From Halichondria panicea (taxonomy: Eukaryota > Porifera > Demospongiae > Suberitida > Halichondriidae): a stretch of DNA of 64,000 nt. Of this stretch, positions 1-11,342 are shown one piece after another. Within the stretch, counting starts at the first letter, position 1. The number at the start of each line of letters is the position of its first letter. The translations under genes were made by a program, and so were the position numbers. Below the pieces are notes generated by a model. That model searched no databases. It was not told the DNA's origin and was given only the letters and a program-made list of their open reading frames with translations. The stretch covers positions 4,159,047-4,223,046 of the forward strand of contig NC_087388.1 in the NCBI RefSeq assembly GCF_963675165.1, written 5' to 3'.

Positions 1-219
1 CGCGCTCTCAGCTAGCTCTGGAGGAAGGGGACTTCGGGGATGCTTGCTCTCGAAGTGTTGTTTGTACGTCTTTGGATCAGGCATTTGTGACCGACAAACT
101 GGACACGTAAAGACAAGAGCTTTCATGGCAGCAGCTTTGTGGTCTGTGCTTTTCTTAGAGGCTGATTTCTTCGCTGCATTCTTTTGCTGGGCCTGTATCT
201 TCTGTTGACCCCTGGCCAT
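1..219 (-). CDS. ZNF706: ZNF706-like small zinc-finger protein (partial, 3' end off the window)
   Basis: Reading the minus strand from the ATG at 219 gives 73 codons without a stop, running off the window edge. The N-terminus (MARGQQKIQAQQKN) and the zinc-binding part (FTCPVCRSQMPDPKTYKQHF, then ESKHP and PLPPELAE) match the conserved animal ZNF706 / 4F5-related family. The C2H2-type ligands are the two Cys of CPVC and the His of QHF and KHP. Human ZNF706 is about 76 aa, so only about three codons and the stop should be missing. The family is described as a small transcription or translation regulator; this window adds nothing on function. The gene is divergent from the SMIM15-like gene. No intron is seen in the visible part. 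Confidence 0.9.
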   Translation of the reverse strand, partial: MARGQQKIQAQQKNAAKKSASKKSTDHKAAAMKALVFTCPVCRSQMPDPKTYKQHFESKHPRSPLPPELAESA

Positions 220-571
220 TTTTGTAATCGTCTGTACAATTACAACAAAACAACATGAATCGTTAATTGTACAACTTGTACAGTATTGCACACATGTACG
301 TACACAAGTTTTGTGGCTAAATAATTATACTACATTAGAAAACATGCATTTACATAATTATTATGAACTATAGCTTTAATAGCAGTAACCTTACTGACGT
401 ACGTAGGTACTGAGCTTTTGAGAACTTCACTGTTTACCTGAGTCACTTGATGAGCATTAGTTAGAAAAGTGGACAGCCGATAGGGTTAAAGGTCAAAGTT
501 TACCTCTTTTTGTGAGGTTCTTTTTCCTGGTCAGCCAGGCCGCCACTGCATGCACTGAACACCCACCTTCA
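220..571. promoter_or_regulatory. Shared intergenic region between two divergent gene starts
   Basis: Only 352 bp separate the ATG of the ZNF706-like gene (219, minus) from the ATG of the SMIM15-like gene (572, plus). The segment must hold both 5' UTRs and both core promoters unless one gene has an upstream non-coding exon. No TATA box at a convincing spacing was seen. The bidirectional promoter is inference from geometry. Confidence 0.5.
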
Positions 572-2645
572 ATGGAGTCTGTGAAGGAGTATATTATCAG
601 CTGGCTGGATTGGGGAGTAGACTATGTGAAGGATGACCCTCAAGACTTTTTCACCAAATGTTAGTTCGAAAAGTTGTGTTTTAAAATTGTAATTGTCTGA
701 ATGACGTGCCACTCAGACCATAGATTTTGTGGTTCTTTAGTTCAGATGATTTGGTGTTCGTTTAAATACAAGTTGATTGCGACCCTCTAAATATGCGACA
801 CAAGGACGCAAAGCAGTTACACTACTGCACTGTAATTGATTTAATTACAGCGCCAGAAAAAATGAATTCCACTTCTGAGTGGCGCATCTTTTAGAACACA
901 AAACAATTTAGTTTAGCTGGCACTTATGTTCTACAGCTAGTAGACATTATAGAGAAAATGGGCATGGTCTAGCTCAGTACGTTTCATGCTAGCTGCACCG
1001 TTGAGAGCTGAGTGACTGGTGAGCTATGGGTTAGAAAACTGTTCAGAAGTGTGAAGGAAGTCAAAGATGCAGGATGATTGTCAAACAAGCTTTTTTTATA
1101 AGCGCCCAAAAAATAATTACAGCAACGGTAGGCGCTTCTTTTAGTGTCTCAATTATGCTGATACTGACGTGGCGCTGTAATTACATCAATTACAGTACTA
1201 TGCGGATATATTTAGCGAATGAAGCAAATAATTATAATTGGAAAGCTTCATGGGATTATTGATCACATTATTATGAGATTGTATTAATTGGCGATTTTGG
1301 CGACTCTTACCATAGATTGAAAAGGAAGGGGATTGGAAACGACCAGGCCTCCCTGTGTAAATGGTTGAAACACTCCGCGTTATGATTTCGCGCTCGCGAT
1401 TATTTTTGTTTTGACCGTACTCTGGTTGTATTTCAACTGTTTCTAGCTCTCCTATCCACTAGCGATCACTCAGAGGCTGGGAGGTTACTCTAGAGAAGTA
1501 AGTTTACACCACTGACAAGCTCTAACTTGTCTAAGTCCGCTGTCTTTACTCTGTTTTTAGTTTTTGTTGAGTATAGCTTGAATTACTCCACGTCAACTTT
1601 TCTCTTTCCCTGCTGCAAAGCCTAAACAGCAAAAGACATTGCTTGACTTGGTTATTATGTATCTAAGTGCTATATAGAATGGTTTCATGCCATGGATAAG
1701 CTTTACTGTTCATAAACGTTTGCAGTATAGTCCTTCAAACTGCTTTAATATACTTTTAGACACACCACGGGCCTTGACCTCTCACGACTTCATAGTAAGG
1801 GCTGTTCCTTCTTTTATAGCATTTATTTGTTTAGTGATAGTGGTTGCGTTGCTTAGTCAACCTTTTAGAGCTATATTCTCTTTACTTTTTAGAATATTCA
1901 ACATTAAAAGTGATCAATTTCACCATTTCTATGTACAGCACATTGTATGGCAGCCAAGACAGGTAATGAGCATGCTGATTATAAAATAATCCCTTTGTAG
2001 TTTTAGCCACGCCCTATAACGCGGAGTGTTTCACGCAAAAATTTTCGTTTCCAAATACAAGTTTCACAGAAACCGGGCGACGACCCAACAAAAATATTTT
2101 GGGCGTTAAAATAATAGTGCCATATGTACTATATACCTGTTATACGGTATATAATTGTCGTGTCGTGATTTGAAAGTGCCAATGAGTATGCTACCTAATC
2201 ATAGAATTCCTATACTCTATAATTATCCGAGTTGTGTTTTCAGTGGCGATGGTTGTGATACCTCTGATGTTGCTTAGTGGGTTCCTGGCATTCCAGCTCA
2301 TGAAGCAGATTGACCGAGAAGAGAAACAGAAGGAAAAGAAAGGTAATAAAGTCAAATAACCAACTAGCTTCGTTCCCCGGCCGATTTTTTGGACTAAGCG
2401 GCTAATAGAGAAAATTTGAGCCAGGAACGAGGCTGATTACCAACATGCTGCATTCATGTAGTGTGTACATGTAGTTGCATACATTACTGTTTCCTATACT
2501 TCCTGTGCATGTTGTTCCTCAATTAAACATGCTCCTCTAATATTCTGCCCTGGATTCGTTGCATTCATGTACTTATGTTTCACATGCAGAGAAGAGGATG
2601 AAGAAAGCAAAGAAAGCAGCCAAAAGAAACAAGAAAGAAGACTGA
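572..2645 (+). CDS. SMIM15: SMIM15-like small integral membrane protein (3 exons)
   Basis: Exons 572-659, 2244-2342 and 2590-2645 join in frame to 80 codons plus TGA. Donors are gttagt and gtaata; acceptors are ttttcag and catgcag. The product has an amphipathic N-terminus with a DPQDFFTK motif, one hydrophobic segment at about residues 30-46 (rich in V, I, L, M, F) and a highly basic C-terminal tail (EREKQ-like, then many Lys). Human SMIM15 is 74 aa with the same plan: DPYGF motif, one TM segment, Lys-rich coiled tail. The family function is unknown. Intron 1 (1.58 kb) carries two inverted-repeat elements. The first exon would read into a stop two bases past the donor, so splicing is needed. 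Confidence 0.75.
829..1196. mobile_element. MITE-like element with 27-bp terminal inverted repeats, in SMIM15 intron 1
   Basis: Bases 829-855 and the reverse complement of 1170-1196 agree at 26 of 27 positions (core taattacagcgcca). The 314-bp interior has no credible coding frame. Size, inverted ends and intronic location fit a non-autonomous DNA transposon. The superfamily is not determined. Confidence 0.6.
1366..2033. mobile_element. Second inverted-repeat element in SMIM15 intron 1
   Basis: An exact 18-bp terminal repeat, tgaaacactccgcgttat, at 1366-1383 recurs inverted at 2016-2033. The 668-bp span includes a 100-codon open frame (1687-1989) with hydrophobic stretches but no recognised domain, which I do not call as a gene. 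Confidence 0.55.
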
Positions 2646-4814
2646 GACCCTGAAATATTATTAATCCACATTCATTCTTTTATCACTGTGTATGAGCTTT
2701 GCTATATTAAATTGCAGTCCATTTGCAGCAAAGAAATAACAATTATGGTAAAGGTCATCGCATGTACTAGTAGGATTCTCCGTTTATTTCCGGACTCCTT
2801 TGTGCTACACTTCCTTGTCACATGGACATGTATACCCACGTGACAGTTGAAAATCATTGTTTTGAAGCTTTCTGTTGAGGTTTTCTGGCCGGCTTCTACT
2901 CAAAGAGGAGCCCTCACCTCTCTGCTGAAACAGAAACGACGTGATCTTTGGCAGAGAGTCGTATTTTGTACAAAGTAAGCTCGTGCCTTGTGTTGTCATG
3001 TGAAAAGTTGCAAGTGGTCATGTAATGTGGTTTAATGGGTGTAGTTTTATATATTTAGAGTACTCTAACACTATTGTGATTATAGTCACACATTTCTTTT
3101 TGCTTATCTGTCACTTCTGTGATGTCGTTCCTTTATGACTGCTGTTCTTAGCTTTTGACTGGTGCACACAAATTGTTGTACATCGGTTGCAATGCATTAT
3201 TATAGTCTTGTAGCGTTCGTTTAATTTGGGCCCTTCCTTTTCCGCTTGAGCATTAACAGTTCAAGGATTCATGATTATAAATATTATGTAGGCCTACACG
3301 CCCATTTTTGCATCCTAGGCATTCCTATTTGAATTGATATGATGTTAGGTATATAGAATACATACTTTTTGAATGTGATCTTGTTACTTGTTAGCACACA
3401 AGAATCATGAATCATGTGACCCAGTTCCCGTGTTAGCGATGCCACACCCAACATGGCCTGTAAGCGTACTAAACCACAATCACATTCCATTAAAACAAGC
3501 CTGCATTAATGTGAAGGTGTGTGGGTACACGAATAATTAGTCAATGTTCTATTTGCTGCATTAATTTTGTCCACTATGTTAGACCATCAACAGTGTGTAG
3601 GAGTTCACTTTGAATAACTAAGTCGTATTGCAGTGTTTGATACTAACATTTGTGTTATGAACTGTTTTCATAGGAAATATTCTATGTTTGTATCATCGTC
3701 CCATGTAGGCAATTATTGAGCAATACTTGTACATGCAAAATTATAGTAGTGTTGCTATTTGCTTTATACGTGTGTAGTATATTGGTACATGTACATGTAC
3801 ACCTGGAAGTGTGGAAGTCCCATACTGACTAAAAGAACAAGTGTGAACTTTTTGTCAGCATTTTCATAGTTGTTACAGTAGTAGATTTGGCATGTATATA
3901 CATGGTCCAGTACATAAATTGTTATTTCATTGCATTATTGTGTGTGTTGTGCTTAATTGTCTCACGCTGATTCTGTCAGAATTAAATCACACTGTCACAT
4001 ACTTTTGCACTAGAGATTACACTGTAGCTGTACCAAGTACATGTACATGTGATTATAACTAATTGTGTTGCAGTCACCTACATGTATAAGCTCCAGGCCT
4101 TGCTTGACATGTGCCCTGTCTATCTTGCTGCAAAGTGTCAGTTTTAAGATGTGCTTGTGTGTAGTCTACAATTAATTTAATGCTAAATGATACCCACACT
4201 GTAACTGTAATAATGTCCCACTGTCCACACTCCTTGTGTAATCACACAACCTGTTGCTTAGCAACTACATGTATTGATAGTATGCCACAGTAGGTGCAGC
4301 TGGCTTTGTTAATGCAATAATTATTCTTACGTCAAAGACTCCCGCATGTTTGTGTAGTGCAGACAGTTCAGCAAATTCATGACATTCTTATATGGTTTAT
4401 TCATTGCTTTGTCAGCTTAGTTTAGGGAGGTCCTGTTATATTCATTGGCATGCGTGTGCACTGGTTGCATTTTACATGTACAATGTCGTATGAATTCCCA
4501 AATGGTCGTCTCGTGTTACAAAGCGTTTATATTGCATATACGCTTTTGCACCCCCACACACTCTCAAGTAGTGTACGTTTAGACACCAACGCCACGCGCC
4601 TACAGTATAGTTTGGTGTCTAATATAATTATAATACTATAGGGTCAGATTTTCCTGAGGATGCAAGTATTGATCCCATTAAAGAGCCGCCTTATAAAGTG
4701 TATTGAAAGCACATGCATGGCATCTATCTATACACCCCCACATACACCTTACATCCTTTTTCATACCCTCTCATTCACACTACACTGGGTTTACGTTACG
4801 TTTCCCCTCCTCAG
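2646..4814. other. Intergenic: SMIM15 3' UTR and MAX 5' region
   Basis: No coding gene is supported here. Copies of the palindromic word tacatgtaca occur (near 3790 and 4040). A possible upstream coding exon of the MAX-like gene lies at about 4642-4698 (frame SDFPEDASIDPIKEPPYK, between an ..tatag acceptor and a weak gtgtat donor). It would join in phase to the exon at 4815, but is only weakly supported. Confidence 0.35.
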
Positions 4815-7800
4815 ATGGACGAGGAGTTAGACGTGGATGTTGAAAGTGCTGAAGATGTTCCAGACATCGGTGTGGAGGCCACAGCTGGCACTTATGATGA
4901 AGGATTCCACGACTCTGTGAGCTATACTGTACATGTATGTACAAGCCGTACATGAGCATTTGTAGCTACTGAGTGTTTGCGAGTTAATGGTTGGTGTTGA
5001 AACCATTGTCTACAGTAAATTGAACACATAATTGAGCAACTGGGCTAGACCATTAGTAATGTACCTGATCACTGTCCCTATGGGATACTGTATAGTGTTA
5101 TGTGAATTTGCATTCCTTGCCCTGTATAGGAGGATGGAGGAGAAGGTGGAGAAGGAAAGAGTGACAAGAGGGAGCACCACAATCTGTTGGAGAGACGTAG
5201 GAGAGACCACATCAAAGAGTCATTCTACGACCTCAGGGACTGTCTACCACAACTCAGAGGGGAGAAAGTGCGTCCAGAGTGTTATCATTTTTCGATAGCT
5301 TTGCCCGTACATGTACACTGTAGCCATACCCAAACTTATAGACATTACCCTCAGCTTCTGTGGAGCTCTCCCAAGCCCTAAATCCAATCGTATTTTTATT
5401 AATGTGTAAATACATGTACAATGTATATAGACCAGAAAAGGACATGCTTTTAATTAATTGCTAGCTGATTTTGTACAGTGGTACACAGTGAGTTTAGGTT
5501 AATCGATTAAAGTCACAGGTGTGTTTTGCTTGCAGGTATCGAGGGCTCACATTTTGAACAAAGCTACTGAGTACATCCGTAATATGCAAAAGTGTGGCTC
5601 CTCACGAGAGGTACACGTAAGCATCAACTTGTTGCACCAAGTATGCTGGAGTGGAAATCTTTAACCAGGCTAACAATAGCTCTTTTAATAATGTATTGCT
5701 TATAACTATGCTCGTAAAAAAGCGTTTCTGCAATCCGTTTTAAGTTTCACATATGCACTCTCTGTTTTTCCAGACTGATATTGATAGCCTGAAACTGAGG
5801 AATGAGATACTGGAACAGCAGAGTAAGTCAAGTTAGTGTGTGTGTAGTCTGGTGATGCCTCATTAAATTAATTCCCTGTTGAGATCAATGATTAATGGCT
5901 CTACGTTTATGATTACCTCTTCCCACACACACACCGGTTCGGTTCAGTCAAAGCCCTGGAACGTCAGAAGACGGCCGGGAGTGGTAAAAATGCTGAGGAG
6001 ATTCTGGAGGAAGTGCAAGAAGAGGTCATTGCTAGACACAGAGAGGATCTACAGAAACAGACCAAGAAGATCAATTCATTGGTAAGCACAGTAATCAACT
6101 ACTCAACCATGCCTTTTTTAATAGTAGGGGGACGTAATATTTGCGTTGTGTAGCTGAGTAGGCAATACATTATTAGCCTTAGGCGTGGTATTCTGGGTTT
6201 TCTGGAGGGGTAGATGTGTTCACTGTCCACTGATTTCATTACATTATATAATACCAATATCTAAGTACATGCATTGATTATGTTTGTGAACTGCATGCAT
6301 TTGCTTAACTAGCATGCCAATTCGATGTCATCTCGGCAGGTGAGTGAGAAGAATGACGGTGAGGGGGTACGATCAGGAGGTGGAATCAAGTCTCGTGTCA
6401 CCAATGCTGTCAAAAAGGCTCCGTCTGTAGCACCTATCACCCCTGTCACTAGTAGGTGGAGTTCTGTCTAGTGTTGTGTACACTTTGTTTTTGCCCATGG
6501 GCAGTTCACATTCTCTGTGTTTGCGTACAGTACATGTACATGTCCACCTCACTTGAATTGTGCTTGACTGTACATGTACACTACTGGCGTGACTTTGTAT
6601 GGTGATATTGAAATTGAAAGTAAATGTACATGTACACTAATGGCTTCTATTTACAAGACTTTGTATGGTGATATTGAAACTGAAAGTAATAATGGAACCC
6701 ACAAATAAACTTGTACGCCCTAACATTAATTCAGTTGTCTCCCTCTTTAGTGGTGACCCCTGAACCTGGCCCGCCTCTCTCGTCCCCGGCCATCAGTCTC
6801 CTAGCCTCCAACTTGAAGAGCACTCAGAACCTGCTCACTGCTCTACAAAAGAGCCTCCCTCCGAATGCCAACCTGCCTGCTAACATCAAGACGCTGGCCC
6901 AAAGGGTGCTGGCCAACCCTCTTGCCAGGACACAGCTGCAGGGTAAGGGGTGTGGCACTTGCATGTACTTTACTGCATTGCATGCTATATTATTATTTCT
7001 GTCTGATGTTTCTAACACTAATTTTCTACTTTTCTGAGGTGCTCTGTATTTGTTAGCACACTCACTGTAATCTTGAAGAGGCTGGGTGTGCTATTATAGA
7101 TGATATACATGTAGGTGGAGATGTGCTTAATGAGCTATGATACTCTTATACCAGCTTTCTGCTGCTTTCTGTTTTATGGGTAATTGCAATTCTCTTGACA
7201 TTTTATAGAGTATCTTTACCAACATATTGAGTACACTGTATGTATATTATGTACAATTTCCTGAATGGTTATTAATAGCATTTTCTTCCTCTGTACAGCT
7301 TCTGCCAGCAATGCTTTCCGTGGAGTTGTGACAGCCACAACTGTTACCAGCAAACCATCTACAACCCCCCAGATACAACCAGTACCCCCTCAAGTAACCT
7401 CACAAACCCCCATTGATGTAAAACCCCCACCACCTCTCGTGAACGCAACTCAAGTAAAACTGGAAACTTTGACTGAAACAGTAAGATCTAAAAAACCATT
7501 GGCTTCTAAACCACCGCAAGACTTGACACCTGCTGCTCTGATATCAGCTCTTACTATGCCGGTCACAAACACTCAGACACCTTCACAACTGTCTCCACAG
7601 CAGATCCTACGCACTGCACACTTACTACTGCAGCAGCAAGGGTCGACTCTGACCTCATCACCAGAAAAAACAAATGCTCTACCACCTGAAATCTTGGCTC
7701 AAGTCAGTTCCTACCTGAACCTACCTGCAGCTATCACTAGTGAACACTCGTTGGGCTCTGGAGCTGAGATGCTACCATTGGAGGAGGATAGTGTAGCTGT

Positions 7801-8218
7801 TACTAACTCCTTCCTCACTGCTGCTCTAACAGGTGGAATGACCGCTGCACTGGCCAATGCCGAGACATCAGAAGCTGAAGGTCAGCTTGGTGTATTAATT
7901 GAGATGTACATGTAGGTGTAAGGGTGCAGGCATGTTGTTAGCCATACTTAACCCTGCACATGTAAGAATTAGCAATAAAAGCTCTGTGTTGATAAGGTAT
8001 TCCTTCTACGTGTAGTAATCCTAACACCCTTAGAACTTGTCCATAATTATATGTAATTATCGTCATGTGCATAATTTATTAGTGATTAGCCTACTCAACC
8101 ACCCCCTCCCCCCACAGATTACTCTCACACCCAGTCACCAAAACCACTGAAGAGGGCCGGCTCATGCTCAGAGGAGGACACAGAACAGACCACAAAAAAA
8201 CCAAGAGTAGTGTTATAG
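4815..8218 (+). CDS. MAX: MAX-like bHLH-leucine zipper transcription factor with long C-terminal extension
   Basis: Exons: 4815-4916, 5130-5267, 5536-5610 (or -5616), 5774-5822, 5948-6081, 6340-6451, 6751-6942, 7299-7880, 8118-8218; about 494 aa, stop TAG at 8216. An acidic N-terminus precedes the bHLH ([20 protein letters not shown], then LRGEK), which is close to animal MAX and keeps the E-box contacts His, Glu and Arg. Helix 2 ([13 protein letters not shown]) and a leucine zipper (L, L, I/L spaced by seven) follow. MAX dimerises with MYC, MXD, MNT and MGA on CACGTG. The C-terminus (PKPLKRAG, then [16 protein letters not shown]) resembles the acidic-then-basic nuclear localisation end of MAX. 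Between zipper and tail lie about 330 extra residues, rich in Pro, Thr, Gln and Leu. Typical MAX is about 160 aa. The ATG directly follows an acceptor, so an upstream exon probably exists. Confidence 0.88.
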
Positions 8219-9064
8219 AACTGGTGATAGTTAGTGGTGTACTAACTGTTGCTTTTCTTGTTTGTATGTGTCGTGCTATAGTTGTAACCCTTTCCTCTAG
8301 TGTTGTGTTTGTATGTGTCTGCTATGCTTGTTTGTCAGTGAGCTTTAAACTGCAAAGCCAGCCAAAGAATGGGCGTGACTATTCATTAGGACTATCCCAC
8401 AACACTCACATTATTTGCCCTTTGAACTCTGCATAAAATGACGATCCATACCTGGCTTTGGATGGTGAGATCTGAGCCATATCGAAATATATGATACAGC
8501 TAGACTCCTTGCTATACAGCTCCTGCATGGGATGGTAAGTTATATTATTAATAGCTATAATTATAACATAACAGCTATAGGCATGCATGCATGACTTGTC
8601 GTGTTGCATGTGGTCTGTCTAAGTATGTTGGCCTGTTCAAGTCTACAGCTATAGCTATACAGCTAATTAAATATTTCATATATCCCATACATCCACTGAG
8701 TTTATCCTTACCTGTAGATCTATAACTCAGTATAATGTACGTATACCTTAAAATTACCGCACCCCAACAAAGAAAATCCAATACTACAATTGGTGCTCAT
8801 TTAGAACGAACGAACAAACTACTGAGCGAATTAGAGCAGAGCACGGTATAAGAGGACGTTAGACACTTCTAAAAATTAATGGGCGTGATAGTTTAGCAAT
8901 GACACCGGCAAGGTCTTGGTAGAGAGAGTCTCTACAATCATGCTCTTGACTTAATAAATACCCTTTTCAAAGTTGGCACTATATGAATAGTATTAGACAG
9001 TCTGTGGCCATGGTTCATCTCGTGTAGTCATTCATTAGCTAGGCACTACTAAATTGCTCAATAT
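8219..9064. other. Intergenic, no gene seen
   Basis: Contains the 3' flank of the MAX-like gene. Open frames here are short and overlapping on both strands and show no protein pattern. No repeat structure was recognised apart from short tgcatgca words. Confidence 0.4.
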
Positions 9065-9722
9065 AAAAACTAGAGCACTAAAGTACTAACCCTCGGCTGT
9101 TGACATGAATACATAGATCAATAAAAACCGGAGGAGTAAAGAAGCAACAACCTACAATTATACTTTTAACAGAGACCGGCAAAAGATCACTTTAGTAGCA
9201 AATAGCTGCAATAATTATGTAGATCTACCTCGACTAAAGGTCGCGTGTTAGAGCTAGGCAACGCGCAAGTTCAAGCTTCCTAGCTTCTTAGCTTTTGCTC
9301 GCTTTTATACGACTTTTAAAAATAATAACTTGTTGTGTGGAGGCTATCTATATACTGTAAACGCAGTGCTATGGCATCCAGGTGAGTACACTCACATACA
9401 TGTGTTACAAACAGACAAACAAACTAGAGCACTGAGTGCTAACCCTCGGCTGTATAATAAATCTAAGTTACTAAAGAAGCAACAAACCACTTTTAATAGA
9501 GTCCGGTAAAGGATCATTTCAGTTGTAAATATGTAGATCTACCTTGAATAAAGATCGCGTATAGAGCTAGCCAATGTGTAAGTTTAAGCTACTGAGCTTT
9601 TGCTCGCTTTTATACAACAACGAAGCTTTAATCGAAATCTGCCCAATTAAAACTAATAACTTGTTGTGTGGACGCTGTAAACAAACGCAGTGCTATGGCA
9701 TCCAGGTGAGTAGACTCACATA
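9065..9722. repeat. Tandem duplication of a promoter plus first-exon segment
   Basis: Two diverged copies, 9065-9405 and 9425-9722, share blocks in the same order: agagcact..ctaaccctcggctgt, aagaagcaacaa, tgtagatctacct, ttttgctcgcttttatac, and the 3' block acttgttgtgtgga through atggcatccaggtgagta. Each copy ends with the same 11-base coding start ATGGCATCCAG followed by a good donor (9371-9381 and 9695-9705). Either copy can splice to the exon at 9871. Confidence 0.7.
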
Positions 9723-10045
9723 TCATACACAAACAAATAAACCAACAGACTACTATACCCGCAGCCGCCCACGCACGCCTTGGATAATAATTAATTTTGA
9801 GGTTGGTGCTAGAACGATGCGATAATTACTGTATTGTTCATATAATTATTGTGATGCAGTTGCCATGTAGTACAAGGAAAAAGAAGGCTCCACCTGGTCG
9901 GTGCTCTGAAGTGAAAAAAGCTGCCAAGCCATGCATACCTGCCGGACCGTATTTGATAGTGCTAGCCATTTTGTCAGTCATTTTAACTCTGTACATCCTG
10001 TTTTTCAGACATGGTTTCGAAGACATTATTTTTCTGCTTGGTTAA
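9371..10045 (+). CDS. Predicted 61-aa single-pass membrane protein with two alternative first exons
   Basis: First exon 9371-9381 or 9695-9705 (both ATG GCA TCC AG), second exon 9871-10045 after the acceptor catgtag. The joined frame is MASSTRKKKAPPGR, a basic/Cys stretch (VKKAAKPC), one strongly hydrophobic helix (about residues 31-49, LIVLAILSVILTLYILFF) and a short tail ending FLLG. The basic N-terminus followed by one C-terminal helix suggests a small ER or tail-anchored protein. I cannot match it to a named family. The model rests on phase agreement at the splice junction and the duplicated first exon. An alternative acceptor (gatgcag at 9853-9859) would shift the frame to a stop. Confidence 0.42.
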
Positions 10046-10529
10046 TACTTGACTATTTATTCTCAACCAGCACTCTTGTCTATTCAATTTATATACTCCC
10101 TTCTAAGTTCGTTATTGTACGTTGTGTGTCTGCATTGTTGTAGACTGCTTTGATCTGGTGGCGTGCATGTATCTGACCTGCTGCCGGGCTGCTGGTGAGT
10201 GCATGGTGACTAGTGGTATAATAGCTAAAAATCTATCTTGACGTCAACTGGACACTCGATAAGTACGGAATTTCCTGCACAATTTCTGTCAATAATTTTA
10301 GAAGATTGAATTGACACATATATATTTTGTATGTATGCACATATGTATTTTACTAGGAGACATGATATAGCCCCAAGGTCAATACGCCCTTGCATGATAT
10401 GATAACACACAGTAGATTGAGTACAAATACCCAGTATAAATTGTACAATCATGTACATGTACATGTAATATATATAGATCTCTATAAAAGTGTCAACGTT
10501 GAGAATTGTAAGTGCATGCATGCATGCTC

Positions 10530-11342
10530 TCAATCTCTCAACACCAAACGAAACTTGTACATTTCGTCATAAACCACTCGAAATTCCTTAATGCATTGCT
10601 TCACTTCATCAGGGAAACTTTCAACCTCTTGTAGGACATCGGAGTGTGCTACAGACTTTGATATTCCACTGCTCTGTAAGGCATTCTCCTGCCACTTTAG
10701 ACTCTCTGCATGTCCTCCCTTCTGTTCAATGAATTCCTTCGTTTTCATGGAGCCAGATTCCCATCGAGTCATTCCTTCTTTGAATTCAATACCAACTTCT
10801 TTACAGTATGCATTAAGGATGCCCTCAGGATTCTCCAATAAATCGTCAGCGTCCACAACAATTGGATTGGGAGTAATGTTCTCTTTGACGAAGTTGTATA
10901 GATCTCGTAATTGATGAAACCCGAGATCCCCATTATGGCGTACTTTAGACCACGCCTCTGGACTGGAGAAATTACGAAATGATGATGCTACAGCTTTTGT
11001 TGGGTCACGTATTAGAAAAGTGTGGACAGAGTCTTTCATGCCGTCTTTCAGCAAAGTATCAAATTTTCCACTCAATGTATACGCAAGGCACTTCGTAAAA
11101 ATAAGGTTCTTGCCTGAGTATGTGCGTAGTAGTGCATCTTCTACATCCTTGTACGTTGACATCTTGGTTGTAGCAGAATTGATTTCGTCCATGTCAATGT
11201 CCTTAACAGGATTTTCAGCATAGTAGGGGGCATTGTATGGCTCATGGAAGACCATTGCATTGGGGAGTGTTCTGAAAGAGAACTCAAAAGCTGTGGAGAC
11301 ACAGCGTGGAGCAGTCCATAGGAATATCTTCTTTGTAGTCAT
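10530..11342 (-). CDS. Sulfotransferase-like P-loop protein (single exon, 270 aa)
   Basis: An uninterrupted frame of 270 codons starts at ATG 11342. WTAPRCVSTAF (about residues 9-19) resembles the 5'-phosphosulfate loop of the sulfotransferase fold. TFLIRDPTKAVASSF (about 108-122) carries the Arg and Ser of the 3'-phosphate binding motif. This arrangement is typical of the small cytosolic sulfotransferase-like family found in bacteria and invertebrates, sometimes mislabelled as aminotransferase-like. The acceptor substrate cannot be told from sequence. There is no signal peptide and no intron, unlike most neighbours. Single-exon structure leaves retrocopy or lateral transfer open; neither is shown. 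Confidence 0.8.
   Translation of the reverse strand: MTTKKIFLWTAPRCVSTAFEFSFRTLPNAMVFHEPYNAPYYAENPVKDIDMDEINSATTKMSTYKDVEDALLRTYSGKNLIFTKCLAYTLSGKFDTLLKDGMKDSVHTFLIRDPTKAVASSFRNFSSPEAWSKVRHNGDLGFHQLRDLYNFVKENITPNPIVVDADDLLENPEGILNAYCKEVGIEFKEGMTRWESGSMKTKEFIEQKGGHAESLKWQENALQSSGISKSVAHSDVLQEVESFPDEVKQCIKEFRVVYDEMYKFRLVLRD

Noticed and set aside
1687..1989. 100-codon plus-strand frame with hydrophobic stretches
   Set aside because: It lies within an inverted-repeat element in an intron and shows no family pattern.
10390..10572. Short plus-strand frame next to the sulfotransferase 3' end
   Set aside because: Low-complexity tacatgtaca and tgcatgca runs; no coding pattern.
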